64,000 nt of DNA from an uncultured Prevotella sp. (GCA_905233825.1 CAJOFE010000008.1:1-64000), one strand, 5' to 3'. Numbered from the stretch's first letter, positions 1-8,748 are shown. The notes: generated from the letters alone by a model not told the origin. Numbers and translations: made by a program.

Positions 1-1
1 G

Positions 2-229
2 TTTTTCGTTGGCGACGTTATCGACTTCTTCCATCGAGCCAACATCCAGAACATGCAGATGATTCAGGGCTTCGTTGACGGCGACGAGACCATCATCAAA
101 CAGGTAAACCAACGAGCCTGGCAGTCAGCCATAGTCCTTATCATCCTTTTGCTGCTCATAGCCCTGATGATATGGGCACTCGTCAGCTTCGGCAGCTACC
201 TGTATTCATTGGTAGCATCCCTTTTCTAA
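2..229 (+). CDS. C-terminal end of a membrane protein (5' end outside window)
   Basis: An open frame enters from the left edge and stops at TAA 227-229, giving 75 residues of an unidentified protein. It starts with a polar stretch (FFVGDVIDFFHRAN..., then ..DGDETIIKQVNQRAWQ) and ends with one clear hydrophobic segment (about residues 46-72, rich in I/L/V with AIVLIILLLLIALMIW), followed directly by the stop. This suggests a C-terminal membrane anchor with the rest of the protein on one side of the membrane. Too little is present to name a family. Confidence 0.7.
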   Translation, partial: FFVGDVIDFFHRANIQNMQMIQGFVDGDETIIKQVNQRAWQSAIVLIILLLLIALMIWALVSFGSYLYSLVASLF

Positions 230-315
230 TTTATACTATTTTTAGTTTCATTCTACAACCGGCCTGTAATAGACGGCACCCTGCTCGTTCTTCAAAGTTT
301 GGCTGAAAACGTATT

Positions 316-876
316 TCAGAAACCGAGGAACTCTTTAATGCGAGGGTCGCGTTCGAGATCAGCCCTGTCGACGTAGAAAGAGCCGGGGGAAACCAGATCG
401 AGATATTTGTCAAGAAACTCGTCCCATGTCAGTTTGAAATAAGAAGCAGGGATAAAGATTGTTCTCGACCCGCCTGCCGAGCGGTTACCAGCCGTGATAT
501 AAGCCGAATAGCCACCCAATTGATGCTTCTGAATCCGATAACACTCCAGATACCAGTCGCCACTGCATCGGTTGGAGGCTTCCACATCAATGCGTTCCTT
601 TACGGGATTGGCCCTTCCGAGTTCCCAGTCACGGCCACTGGCGAGCCGACGGAGAAACCCCTCACAATCGACATCTTCTTTGTATGCCTTCAGGGTTCCG
701 TCATGCTGTGAGTGATAGGAGACGTATTGGTATTCGCCGTCCATTTTCTCAATACCCAAGTTCGTATTCTCTGCTATCATCTCCCTCGTTGCCCAAGGGA
801 AATCAGCCTTCATCTGCTCGAATGCCTTGTCGATATAGGCATTCACATCATAGCCATATGGAAATTTCTCACTCAT
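316..876 (-). CDS. hypothetical protein, 186 aa
   Basis: An open frame without signal peptide or membrane segment, so probably cytoplasmic. I chose ATG 876 (MSEKFPYGYDV...) over the upstream in-frame ATG at 900 because the eight extra residues look like untranslated leader. The protein is acidic with several Trp/Tyr residues (DFPWATREM, RDWELGR, SGDWYLECYRIQKHQLGGYSAY, FKLTWDEFLDKYLDLV). I do not recognise the family and assign no function. It is divergent from the next gene, with about 125 bases between the two starts. Confidence 0.6.
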   Translation of the reverse strand: MSEKFPYGYDVNAYIDKAFEQMKADFPWATREMIAENTNLGIEKMDGEYQYVSYHSQHDGTLKAYKEDVDCEGFLRRLASGRDWELGRANPVKERIDVEASNRCSGDWYLECYRIQKHQLGGYSAYITAGNRSAGGSRTIFIPASYFKLTWDEFLDKYLDLVSPGSFYVDRADLERDPRIKEFLGF

Positions 877-1003
877 AATTATTCTATTAATCAACCGCAA
901 AATTAGTGAAAATATGCGAGAATAACAAGAATTAAGGAAAAATATGCATTATTTCGATTATATTTCGTATTTTTGCAGTCAAGTTATACAACAAAACAGA
1001 TAC

Positions 1004-1606
1004 ATGATGAAAAGATTATCATTAGCAATCATCTTTGCCTGCTGCACATTGGCAATGGCGGCACAAGACGGCATCGATGTGAGATTCTTAGGCACAAGCC
1101 CAGACATTATTGATTTTGTATGGTCGTATGTGACCGCTTACGACGATGACGAGGACGCAGAATACGATGAGTCGAGACATGCTGTCAAAGCAGCATTGGA
1201 ACGGTATCGTACTGGTGAGTCACAATCTGAGGGCTGGACAATCACCGTTGACAGGAAGAACGGTTATATGTGCTTAGAGTCCAAATATGAGAATTACTAT
1301 AACAAGTGGGAAATGTGCTTTTGGAATATGGCCGACAAGAAGCACAAACTGTTTGCTTACTCTTTATGGTGCTTCGAGAATGGAAAGCCCAGCCTGGGCC
1401 AGTATGACGGAATCAGTTTCCTCCGTTACAACAATTCCACGAAAAAGATGAGTTTCATTGACACCCCAGGCTTCGAAGTGGAGTATGGTGATATCTCCTA
1501 TGCCCTGCCACGTACAGGAAAGGATATCACTGTCACACGCTGGGACAAAAACGGGAAGAAGACAGAGAAGACGCTGAAATGGAACGGCAGCCGGTTCAGC
1601 TATTGA
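1004..1606 (+). CDS. secreted hypothetical protein, 200 aa
   Basis: The longer frame opens at 944, but ATG 1004 (or 1007) begins a clean signal peptide (MKRLSLAIIFACCTLAMAAQ, cleavage expected after AMA or AMAA). A near-consensus Bacteroidetes -7 element (TATTTTGC, 968-975) lies upstream and supports this start. The mature protein has acidic runs (YDDDEDAEYDE) and many aromatic residues but no motif I can name. It is probably periplasmic or surface exposed. It converges with the aminotransferase gene, 69 bases away. Confidence 0.65.
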   Translation: MMKRLSLAIIFACCTLAMAAQDGIDVRFLGTSPDIIDFVWSYVTAYDDDEDAEYDESRHAVKAALERYRTGESQSEGWTITVDRKNGYMCLESKYENYYNKWEMCFWNMADKKHKLFAYSLWCFENGKPSLGQYDGISFLRYNNSTKKMSFIDTPGFEVEYGDISYALPRTGKDITVTRWDKNGKKTEKTLKWNGSRFSY

Positions 1607-1675
1607 GAAGTCGGCGATGCTTTGATTCTCTGTGTTTCTTCGCTCATAATTATGCATATATGTTATTGCCTATAT

Positions 1676-2845
1676 TTAACGATATTTTTTGGCTTTTGCA
1701 TCCATTTCCGACAGTCGATCAAGAGCAGCAAGGAGGGTCTCGTCACGCTTAGCGAAATGGAAACGAATCAGGTGATTCACATCCTCTCTAAAGAAACAAC
1801 TGCCTGGCACCGCCCCTACTCCAACATGCTCAGCCAACCACTCGCAGAAATGCAGGTCGTCTTTCACGCCGTACTTCGACACATCGAGCAACACGTAATA
1901 GGCTCCTTGTGGATCGGTGAACATCAGTCCGAACTGACGCAGACCGTCGCAAAAAAGCTGCTTCATATGTGTATAGTGCGCCTGAAGCTCATCGTAATAG
2001 CTGTCGGGGAAGCGCAGGCCGACAGTGGCAGCCTCCATCAGTGGAGCCGCTGCACCGACGGTTAGGAAATCATGTACTTTCTTCACGCGGTCAATGATCC
2101 TCTCTGGAGCAATGACATAGCCCAAGCGCCAGCCCGTGATGCTATAGGTCTTGGAGAGCGAACTGCAAGATATGGTGCGCTCCCACATGCCGGGCAGCGT
2201 GGAGATATAGACATGCTTGTGTGGGGCATAGACAATGTGCTCATACACTTCATCTGTTATCACGTAGCCGTCGTATCGGATAACGATGTCGGCTATCTGC
2301 TGCAACTCCTCGCGGGTAAACACCTTGCCACAGGGATTCGACGGGTTGCATAGCACCAAAGCCTTGGCTCCCTGCCTGAAAGCATCTTCAATCAGGTTGG
2401 CATCAAATGAAAACGACGGCGGAACGAGCGGAATATATACCGGCTCGGCCCCTGTGAGGATCGTATCAGCGGTATAGTTCTCGTAGAACGGCGAGAAAAT
2501 GGCCACTTTGTCACCAGGGTTCACCACGGTCATCATCGCAGCCATCATCGCCTCCGTCGAGCCACACGTTACAACAATGTTTCTATCAGCATCTATCGGC
2601 AGTCCCGTCCAGCGGCTCTGCTTTCGGGCCAGTGCCTCGCGGAAGTTCTGAGCACCCCAAGTAATAGCATACTGATGAGGGCCAGAATTTGCAATTTCTG
2701 CCAGCCTATCGGTAATCTCCCGTGGCGGGTCGAAGTCTGGGAATCCCTGCGAGAGGTTGATGGCCTCGTATCGGTTGCTGATGCGGGTCATGCGCCGGAT
2801 GATGGAATCCGTGAAACCCGCCGTGCGTGTGGATAGTTGTCTCAT
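1676..2845 (-). CDS. PLP-dependent class I/II aminotransferase (methionine/kynurenine-type)
   Basis: A cytoplasmic fold-type I aminotransferase of 389 residues, the usual family length. The start reads MRQLSTRTAGFTDSIIRRM and is followed by INLSQGFPDFDPP, typical of the KAT/YbdL-like subgroup. Visible landmarks are the NPSNP motif at 167-171, the PLP-contacting Asp in TDEVYEH (D198), the Schiff-base lysine in SLSKTYSITGWRLGY (K232), and the carboxylate-binding Arg near the end (LIRFHFAK). It transfers amino groups between amino acids and 2-oxo acids; members near this subgroup act on methionine, glutamine or kynurenine, but the substrate cannot be read from sequence. It is the last gene of the minus-strand run after ridA. 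RidA proteins hydrolyse reactive enamine/imine intermediates made by PLP enzymes, so the linkage makes sense. Confidence 0.9.
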   Translation of the reverse strand: MRQLSTRTAGFTDSIIRRMTRISNRYEAINLSQGFPDFDPPREITDRLAEIANSGPHQYAITWGAQNFREALARKQSRWTGLPIDADRNIVVTCGSTEAMMAAMMTVVNPGDKVAIFSPFYENYTADTILTGAEPVYIPLVPPSFSFDANLIEDAFRQGAKALVLCNPSNPCGKVFTREELQQIADIVIRYDGYVITDEVYEHIVYAPHKHVYISTLPGMWERTISCSSLSKTYSITGWRLGYVIAPERIIDRVKKVHDFLTVGAAAPLMEAATVGLRFPDSYYDELQAHYTHMKQLFCDGLRQFGLMFTDPQGAYYVLLDVSKYGVKDDLHFCEWLAEHVGVGAVPGSCFFREDVNHLIRFHFAKRDETLLAALDRLSEMDAKAKKYR

Positions 2846-2869
2846 ATCTTTCTGTTGTGGTCTTTACAT

Positions 2870-2962
2870 TCAAAACTTTCCTAAAGCTTCAATCACCTTC
2901 ACCCAGTCCGTCTCTGCCTCGAAGCCGAACTTGTCGTCGATTTCAGGCACAAAACTAGTCAT
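2870..2962 (-). CDS. short ORF (30 aa) overlapping the gene upstream; possible frameshifted tail
   Basis: On the minus strand ATG 2962-2960 overlaps the stop of the 113-aa gene (the bases read ATGACTAG), and the frame runs 30 codons to TGA at 2870: [20 protein letters not shown] then VKVIEALGKF. The composition is protein-like (amphipathic, acidic then basic). Two readings are possible: a translationally coupled micropeptide, or the true C-terminus of the 113-aa protein cut off by a one-base frameshift. I favour the second weakly, because the peptide looks like the end of a globular domain. No function can be given. Confidence 0.4.
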   Translation of the reverse strand: MTSFVPEIDDKFGFEAETDWVKVIEALGKF

Positions 2963-3296
2963 AGTATTCGATATTCAGCTCTTCGCTGACATTGAAATCA
3001 TCATGGAAACCACCATCATACGAATAGACGATTCGCATGCCACTATAGGCAGAAGGGACTTTCAATGTTTCCAGAAGATGCCATTTGGGACGGCCATAGT
3101 CGTATGATTCCCTGTCAAGGAGGATACGGTTGGAAACAAAGTCAAAGTGGTAGTACCCACCGCCAATGCATTGGTCACCCGGCTTCAGCAGATGCTTATG
3201 CAGGTTGACCATGCCAAGGCGAAGGTAGCCAATTCCCGAGCAGGGCTCGCCCGCTCGTAGCCTTTCCAATGCGATGATGAATTTATGGTGTGTCAT
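2955..3296 (-). CDS. hypothetical protein, 113 aa
   Basis: A small cytoplasmic protein without signal or membrane segment, starting [19 protein letters not shown] and ending ELNIEYYD. Its ATG overlaps the ridA stop by four bases (ATGA), so it is translationally coupled to ridA. Gly-rich aromatic patches ([36 protein letters not shown]) suggest a small beta-rich fold, but I do not recognise the family. The 3' end runs into a 30-codon ORF in another frame and may be frameshifted. Confidence 0.65.
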   Translation of the reverse strand: MTHHKFIIALERLRAGEPCSGIGYLRLGMVNLHKHLLKPGDQCIGGGYYHFDFVSNRILLDRESYDYGRPKWHLLETLKVPSAYSGMRIVYSYDGGFHDDFNVSEELNIEYYD

Positions 3297-3673
3297 TGGC
3301 CTTCAGCAACGACTTCGATTTCCACCAAGGCACCCTTTGGAAGCGTCTTAACGGCTACAGCTGAGCGGGCGGGATATGGTTCAGCAAAGAACTCGGCATA
3401 AACGGCATTCATATCCGCAAAGTCGTTCATGTCGGCCATGAAAACCGTTGTCTTTATCACATTAGCCATTGTCATACCAGCTTCTTCCAGAATAGCCTTC
3501 ACGTTGTTCAGCGACTGACGGGTTTGTTCCTTGATACCTCCCTCAATAAAAGTTCCTGTGGCAGGGTCGATGGGAATCTGACCTGAAGTATATACGAGAT
3601 TACCCACTTTGATGGCCTGACTATACGGGCCGATGGCTGCCGGAGCAGCCTTTGTACTGATTACTTTTTTCAT
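3293..3673 (-). CDS. ridA: RidA family enamine/imine deaminase
   Basis: A textbook 126-residue RidA (YjgF/YER057c/UK114) protein: [20 protein letters not shown] at the start, the [14 protein letters not shown] strand, [20 protein letters not shown] in the middle, and the conserved C-terminal signature with the substrate-anchoring Arg ([19 protein letters not shown]). RidA trimers hydrolyse reactive 2-aminoacrylate and related imines released by PLP enzymes, in the cytoplasm. It lies between a rhodanese remnant upstream and the coupled 113-aa gene downstream, with the PLP aminotransferase further on. The start at 3673 is the only sensible one. Confidence 0.95.
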   Translation of the reverse strand: MKKVISTKAAPAAIGPYSQAIKVGNLVYTSGQIPIDPATGTFIEGGIKEQTRQSLNNVKAILEEAGMTMANVIKTTVFMADMNDFADMNAVYAEFFAEPYPARSAVAVKTLPKGALVEIEVVAEGQ

Positions 3674-3685
3674 ATTCGTTTCTAT

Positions 3686-3799
3686 TTATTTTTCTTTAAT
3701 CACAGGCATATTTGCCTCTTTCCATGCGATGATGCCACCTTTGAGGTTTACGCACTTATAGCCGATGTCAGCCAATAAGCAAGTCAAAATCTTCTTCAT
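3686..3799 (-). pseudogene. C-terminal remnant of a rhodanese-like domain
   Basis: A 37-codon minus-strand frame starts at ATG 3799 and stops at 3686. From about residue 8 it reads LLADIGYKCVNLKGGIIAW followed by KEANMPVIKEK. This matches the last third of a rhodanese domain (helix, then the 'NLkGGixaW...gxPv' strand and helix). The N-terminal half, including the catalytic Cys loop, is missing; the MKKILTC start seems to be a chance join. A promoter-like TATCTTTG on the minus strand (3834-3841) sits just upstream, so the fragment is probably still transcribed at the head of the ridA operon. I read it as a deletion derivative, not a working enzyme. Confidence 0.6.
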
Positions 3800-3863
3800 T
3801 TCCTAATAACTCAACTTTTGTTAAAACTTGGCACAAAGATAGCAATTTTCAGACAATTATTCG

Positions 3864-3871
3864 TAAATTTG
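3864..3871 (+). promoter_or_regulatory. -7 promoter element of the beta-galactosidase gene
   Basis: TAAATTTG matches the Bacteroidetes -7 consensus TAnnTTTG and lies 26 bases before the ATG at 3898, so the leader would be about 20 bases. No clear -33 TTTG was seen at the usual distance. Confidence 0.5.
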
Positions 3872-3897
3872 CGAAATCATTTAATAAGTTTTGTGAT

Positions 3898-6800
3898 ATG
3901 AATGATTTGATTAAGAGAGTAATCACGACACTGCTGATGATACCGGCCATGGTGACGGTGACGGCACAGACAGAGAAGACAAGAGGGTTTGACAACCTGT
4001 ATTATTTCATCGAGAACCTCGACGTATTTGAATATGGTCAGGAGGAAACCCGCGCGTATTATATTCCAGGACATCACATACTGCTCAATGGTAAGTGGAA
4101 GTTCTTCTATGGCGATACACCTCAGGAGATACCAGACAACTTCTTCGAGGAGAAGTTCTCTGATGCGAAGTGGGCGACTATCGACGTGCCGTCAAACTGG
4201 GAGATGAGAGGCTACGGCGACCCACTGTTCCGCAACGTGGCCGCGCCGTTCAAGGCCGACCCGCCGATGACCCCGCGCGACTACAACCCCACAGGAGCCT
4301 ATCGCACCACGTTCACCATTCCGTCCAACTGGAACGGCGAGGAGATCTTCCTGCGGTTTGAGAAGGTGGCATCGGCCTCGTTCCTGTGGATCAACGGTCA
4401 GGAGGTGGGCTACAACGAGGGCGCCCAGGAGCCTGCCGAGTACAATATCACGCGGTATCTGAAAAAAGGTCGCAACACGCTGGCCATGAAGGTGATCAAA
4501 TACAGCGACGGCTTTTATCTGGAGGGACAGGACTATTGGCGCCTGGCCGGCATCTTCGACGATGTATGGCTCTATGCCACACCCAAGACCCGTCTGTTCG
4601 ACTGGTATATAACGACAGACTTGGACAAGGATTACCGCGATGCCGACTTGAACATCGAGGTGACCGTCAGAAGCTATGACGAGCAGCCGGTCACGACTCC
4701 CCTCAAAGTGCGGGCCATGCTGACTGGTGCCGACGGTCAGGAGGTGGCGCAATTGGAAAGTCAGGCGGCGACGTTCACCAAAGGCAACAGCACATTGACG
4801 CTGAACATGAGCAAGCATATTGCCAACCCCTTGAAATGGACGGCCGAGACACCGAATCTGTATGAGCTCAAGATGTACCTCGTGGATGCCGCTACCGGCA
4901 AGCGATTATCGGAAAGCACGCCTGAGGATGCCCGTCAGGACGTAGGCTTCAAAGAGACCGAGATGCTCGACAATGTGTTCTATCTGAACGGCAAGCCCTT
5001 GAAGGTCAATGCGCAGTGTTCGCACATGCAAGACCCTGACAACGGCCACGCTGTCACGGACGAACTCATCAAGAAGGATATGACCATCCTGAAACAGTTT
5101 GGCTTCAATGGTGTGCGCACTAGTCACTATCCACCCGTGCCACGCTATCTGGAATATGCCGCCCGCTACGGTCTGTATATCATCGACGAGGCCGGTGTAG
5201 AGGCCCACGCCACCGAATGGGTTTCTGGCGACAAGCGTTTTATACCGATGTACAGGGAGCGTGTGCGCCGTATGGTGCTGCGCGACCGTAACCAGCCTGC
5301 TGTGCTGTTCTGGAGTGCCGGCAACGAGAGCGGCGAGGGTCCCAATATCGGTGAGGTGATTGACGAAGGTCGCAAATACGACCACACCCGCTGGTGGATG
5401 TACGGCGGCAATGCCTACAGCCATCCCGCCGAGGACATCATCGGTCCGCGCTACCCAACGCCGCTGGCCCTCGACCTCAGGGTGGGGCGTCATGGCGACG
5501 GCGACGTGCGCCCCTCGTTCATGGATGAGTATATATCCGTGGCTGGCAACGGCGGTGGCATGTTCGACGAGATGTGGCGCGCCATCTATACCCACGAGCG
5601 AAGCATTGGCGGTGCCGTGTGGGATTTCGTGTCGCCGGGACTTACCCAGCCCGCGCGCAGGCTCGCCGACAAATCGGGCCATCAGGTGATGGCACATATC
5701 ATGGGCAATGCCAAACTGGTGACCGATGTCCGAAATAAGAAAAACCACGTCATTGACCTCAGCGGACACGACGAGTGGGTGGAGGTCTATCGCGACGACT
5801 GCCTGGAGCTGACAGGCAGCAACATCACCATCAGTTTCGACATCTGTCCCCGCCAGCTCATCAGCTCCTGCGGCTCGTTCGTCACAAAGGGCGAGTGGCA
5901 GTTCGGCGTGCAACAGAACGGTAAGGATAAATTAGTATTCTACATCAATACCGACAAGGCTCCTGCGACACAGGGCGAAGCCGATGGCCGTCCCTTCGGC
6001 AGGAGGCAGGCGGCAACGAACCACAAGTACGAACTCACGGCCCCGCTGCCCGGCGACTGGGAGAACAAGTGGCACCATGTGGAGGCCTGCTACGACGGCC
6101 GTCAGATGACGGTAAGCATCGACAACGCGCAGGTAGCCCAGATGGAGGCTCAGGGCAACATCATCAACGCGCCTTTCCCCGTGAACATAGGCCGCAACGA
6201 GCAGACCCACGGACAGGACACCCGCGTATATATCTGCGATGCGCTGATGGACAATGTCATCATTGCCGACGCATCAGGCCAGCTGCTGAACCTCGACTTC
6301 GAGACGGAGCAGCAGGAGGGCAACTATTTCAGCTATGGCATAGGCGCACGAACCTACGGCACGATATGGCCTGACAGAACCGTACAGCCGGAAATCTATC
6401 AGATGAAGAAATCGGCCCAGCCCATATCATGCACCTTGCTGAGTGCTGCTGACGGTACGGTAGAGATATGGAACAGAAACCATTTCCTCAACACCTCCTA
6501 TTACGACATGAAATGGGAGCTTTACGAGGACGGCGTCTGTCTGCAGCAAGGAGCGCTCAATCCCGATGTCGCACCGCTCAGCAAGAAGGTCATCAACGTA
6601 CCCTACAGCCGCCCCGTCCTCAACCCAGGATGCGAATACCGCCTGATGATAACCAGCAGTCTGAAGGCCGATGAGATCTGGGCTCACAAAGGCCACGTCA
6701 TGGCCTGGGACCAGTTGGAACTCCCCTGGCGCCAGTTGGCCGTACCTTCTGACAAGACCATCGGAAAGGCCGTGCTAAACCAGACGCCTGATGCCATCAC

Positions 6801-7707
6801 GGTCAGCGGCGACGCATTCTCCTACTCATTCACCCCCGACGGCCAGCTATTCAGCATCAAGCAATCTGGCAAGGAACTGCTCAAATCGCCGCTGCAGATA
6901 AACGTATGGCGCGCCCCGCTGGCCCTTGAGGTGGACGGTTGGGATCAATACAACATCGCCTACAACAACCGCAAGGCTTGGAACGGCGCACAGATAGCCA
7001 GCGAGTTCTACAGCAACAACCTGAACGCCATCACCCGCATTCCTATCTCCTGTCAGGCCTTCGAGGCCAATGGTCAGGTGTATGTCAATGTGCGCTGCTT
7101 CTCGCAGTTCGGAGCCCCTGTCAACATGACGCTCGATGCCTACATCACCGGCCTGCGCTATTCTGGCTTCTCAGAGGTCTATGAGTATCGCATCAACGGC
7201 GACGGCACCATCGCCCTCCATCACATCCTTGAGCCCGAGGGACAGATGCCCTCACTGCTGCCACGCATCGGACTGACCATGACGCTCTGCGACGAGATGC
7301 AGCAGGTGAAGTGGTACGGTCGCGGTCCGGAGGAGAACTATCCCGACCGCAAGACTGGTTACGCCATCGGCATCTACGAGAATACCGTGGACAATATGTT
7401 CGAGCCCTATCTCATACCACAGGACTGCGGTCTGCGCTGCGACAACCGCTGGCTTGCCATGAGCAATGAATCCGGACATGGACTGCGCTTTGCGATGGAC
7501 CAGCCGTTCAACTTCAACGCCTACCACTATAGCACCGACAACCTGACGAAGGCGGTCTATACCTACCAGCTCCAGCAGCAGGACGGCATCACCCTGAACC
7601 TCGACTACAACACTACAGGCGTAGGCTGCACGGCCTGCTATGTCCTGCCAGGCTATCAGGTCAAACCCACCCGCTATGAACGTAATTTGACGATAAAACC
7701 GTTTTGA
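3898..7707 (+). CDS. secreted GH2 beta-galactosidase with an inserted LamG-like domain
   Basis: A 1269-residue glycoside hydrolase family 2 enzyme with a signal peptide (MNDLIKRVITTLLMIPAMVT, then VTAQ). Order of parts: galactose-binding-like domain (about 50-225, with the DVPSNWEMRGYGDP signature), Ig-like domain (230-345), TIM barrel (from about 350), a beta-sandwich of LamG/concanavalin type (about 615-815), and the beta-galactosidase small-chain domain (about 960-1265, with VKWYGRGPEENYPDRK). The acid/base is E477 in SAGNESGEG and the nucleophile is E544 in MDEYISV. The LamG-like part interrupts the barrel before its last strand, since the typical barrel end (GTIWPDRTVQPEIYQMKK) only appears at about 821. 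It would release terminal beta-galactose in the periplasm or at the surface. Length (1269 versus about 1000) is explained by the insertion. A terminator follows at 7783. Confidence 0.93.
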   Translation: MNDLIKRVITTLLMIPAMVTVTAQTEKTRGFDNLYYFIENLDVFEYGQEETRAYYIPGHHILLNGKWKFFYGDTPQEIPDNFFEEKFSDAKWATIDVPSNWEMRGYGDPLFRNVAAPFKADPPMTPRDYNPTGAYRTTFTIPSNWNGEEIFLRFEKVASASFLWINGQEVGYNEGAQEPAEYNITRYLKKGRNTLAMKVIKYSDGFYLEGQDYWRLAGIFDDVWLYATPKTRLFDWYITTDLDKDYRDADLNIEVTVRSYDEQPVTTPLKVRAMLTGADGQEVAQLESQAATFTKGNSTLTLNMSKHIANPLKWTAETPNLYELKMYLVDAATGKRLSESTPEDARQDVGFKETEMLDNVFYLNGKPLKVNAQCSHMQDPDNGHAVTDELIKKDMTILKQFGFNGVRTSHYPPVPRYLEYAARYGLYIIDEAGVEAHATEWVSGDKRFIPMYRERVRRMVLRDRNQPAVLFWSAGNESGEGPNIGEVIDEGRKYDHTRWWMYGGNAYSHPAEDIIGPRYPTPLALDLRVGRHGDGDVRPSFMDEYISVAGNGGGMFDEMWRAIYTHERSIGGAVWDFVSPGLTQPARRLADKSGHQVMAHIMGNAKLVTDVRNKKNHVIDLSGHDEWVEVYRDDCLELTGSNITISFDICPRQLISSCGSFVTKGEWQFGVQQNGKDKLVFYINTDKAPATQGEADGRPFGRRQAATNHKYELTAPLPGDWENKWHHVEACYDGRQMTVSIDNAQVAQMEAQGNIINAPFPVNIGRNEQTHGQDTRVYICDALMDNVIIADASGQLLNLDFETEQQEGNYFSYGIGARTYGTIWPDRTVQPEIYQMKKSAQPISCTLLSAADGTVEIWNRNHFLNTSYYDMKWELYEDGVCLQQGALNPDVAPLSKKVINVPYSRPVLNPGCEYRLMITSSLKADEIWAHKGHVMAWDQLELPWRQLAVPSDKTIGKAVLNQTPDAITVSGDAFSYSFTPDGQLFSIKQSGKELLKSPLQINVWRAPLALEVDGWDQYNIAYNNRKAWNGAQIASEFYSNNLNAITRIPISCQAFEANGQVYVNVRCFSQFGAPVNMTLDAYITGLRYSGFSEVYEYRINGDGTIALHHILEPEGQMPSLLPRIGLTMTLCDEMQQVKWYGRGPEENYPDRKTGYAIGIYENTVDNMFEPYLIPQDCGLRCDNRWLAMSNESGHGLRFAMDQPFNFNAYHYSTDNLTKAVYTYQLQQQDGITLNLDYNTTGVGCTACYVLPGYQVKPTRYERNLTIKPF

Positions 7708-7782
7708 TTTTCCCCTGTTAGACTGCGTATAAATAGCCTTGTAAATTTTCTTCTGCTAAGAAATATTAATGTGGAAAAAAAG

Positions 7783-7816
7783 TGCGTCGTTTCGTTGGAG
7801 CGGCGCATCTTTTTTT
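7783..7816 (+). terminator. rho-independent terminator after the beta-galactosidase gene
   Basis: TGCGTCG (7783-7789) pairs with CGGCGCA (7801-7807) with one G-U pair, followed by T at 7810-7816. It ends the beta-galactosidase transcript 75 bases after the stop codon. Confidence 0.7.
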
Positions 7817-7817
7817 G

Positions 7818-7825
7818 TATCTTTG
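7818..7825 (+). promoter_or_regulatory. -7 promoter element directly behind the terminator
   Basis: TATCTTTG fits TAnnTTTG exactly. It starts two bases after the T-tract of the previous terminator and would drive the two short genes at 7901-8706, leaving a leader of about 70 bases. Confidence 0.6.
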
Positions 7826-7900
7826 CAGTCGCCAACCCAAACTGCGATAGGAGGAAATATCAGAGTGTTTTAATACCGTCGAAAACTCCCCACACGTCGT

Positions 7901-8263
7901 ATGGAGATAGACATGAACACATCACGGCAGCACCGTGAGGGTGTAGGTGTCGCTACCCCTGTAGTGTGCTTTGACGAGGGTCTGAAAGACTTTCGCATGG
8001 CTGATAGTGTGTTTGTGGAGGTGCTGGACGACGCGCTGCGCCAGTGCCTGGTGCTGGACGACTTTGAGAAGGCTTCGTCGCGATGGATGATGGCCGAGCG
8101 GATGGCGCTGAAGATGGGTGCTCCGGCCAGTCTGGTCATTGAGTACGGGAGCCGTCTGCTGGCTCATTTCGAGCGCAGAAAAGAGACGGCCGACCCTGCG
8201 CGCAGTCTGATAGAGCAGCTTGTATTGGATAATCACGGGAGTATTAATCATCATAAGGAGTAA
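7901..8263 (+). CDS. hypothetical protein of the replication island, 120 aa
   Basis: A small, mostly helical cytoplasmic protein (MEIDMNTSRQHREGVGVATP...). The middle (FVEVLDDALRQCLVLDDFEK, ASSRWMMAERMALKMGAPAS) is amphipathic helix. It ends in LIEQLVLDNHGSINHHKE. The phrase VLDNHGSI recurs as VIDNHGTM near the start of the next protein. It is five bases upstream of that gene and shares its promoter (7818) and terminator (8749). I do not recognise the family. An ATG also occurs at codon 5 (7913), but 7901 is the first one after the promoter. Confidence 0.6.
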   Translation: MEIDMNTSRQHREGVGVATPVVCFDEGLKDFRMADSVFVEVLDDALRQCLVLDDFEKASSRWMMAERMALKMGAPASLVIEYGSRLLAHFERRKETADPARSLIEQLVLDNHGSINHHKE

Positions 8264-8268
8264 GGACA

Positions 8269-8706
8269 ATGACTGAGGAAGAGAAACTGAACCTGCTGGA
8301 GCGACTGGCGAAGGGAGCCCGCATAGGGAATCTGGTAATTGACAATCACGGCACGATGACGCTGACGGCCAACGTGGGCAGCGAGGAGGCGAAGGAGCAA
8401 GGGCAGCAGCAGGCCGCACTATCGACGCTGCGAGGATGTGTGGACAGCGTGCGTCAGTTCTTCTGGGGCGACAGCGCGATGGCGGTGGTGTTCTGCGTGT
8501 GTCGCGACTGCTTCGGCTATGCCAATAACATGAGCCGCTTTGAGCGCGAGTTCAACTGCACGGAGGGGCTGCTGTCGAATACGTTCAGAAACAATCCCTA
8601 CATGCGCCTGCCTGTGGACAAGTGGATGCAGAACGGGGCCAAGGAGCGTACGCTGAAGCTGGTGGAGGCCTATCAGCATGCCGTTGAGGAGCAGTTGCAG
8701 AGATAG
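8269..8706 (+). CDS. hypothetical protein of the replication island, 145 aa
   Basis: A cytoplasmic protein starting MTEEEKLNLLERLAKGARIG followed by NLVIDNHGTMTLTANVG. The C-terminal half has the conserved look of a small globular domain (FCVCRDCFGYANNMSRFERE, FNCTEGLLSNTFRNNPYM). The two cysteines in CVCRDC could bind metal, but this is only a possibility. It is the second gene of a two-gene unit bounded by a promoter at 7818 and a perfect hairpin terminator at 8749-8782. Function unknown. Confidence 0.65.
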   Translation: MTEEEKLNLLERLAKGARIGNLVIDNHGTMTLTANVGSEEAKEQGQQQAALSTLRGCVDSVRQFFWGDSAMAVVFCVCRDCFGYANNMSRFEREFNCTEGLLSNTFRNNPYMRLPVDKWMQNGAKERTLKLVEAYQHAVEEQLQR

Positions 8707-8748
8707 AACCGACAGGAAAACCGACAGAACCTACTGAAAAACCTACAG

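Noticed and set aside
1622..2065. 147-codon plus-strand ORF opposite the aminotransferase
   Set aside because: Mirror of a gene with an intact PLP lysine and NPSNP motif.
4906..5913. 335-codon minus-strand ORF opposite the beta-galactosidase
   Set aside because: His/Val/Ala-rich mirror of a GC-rich coding strand; the plus-strand gene has catalytic motifs throughout.
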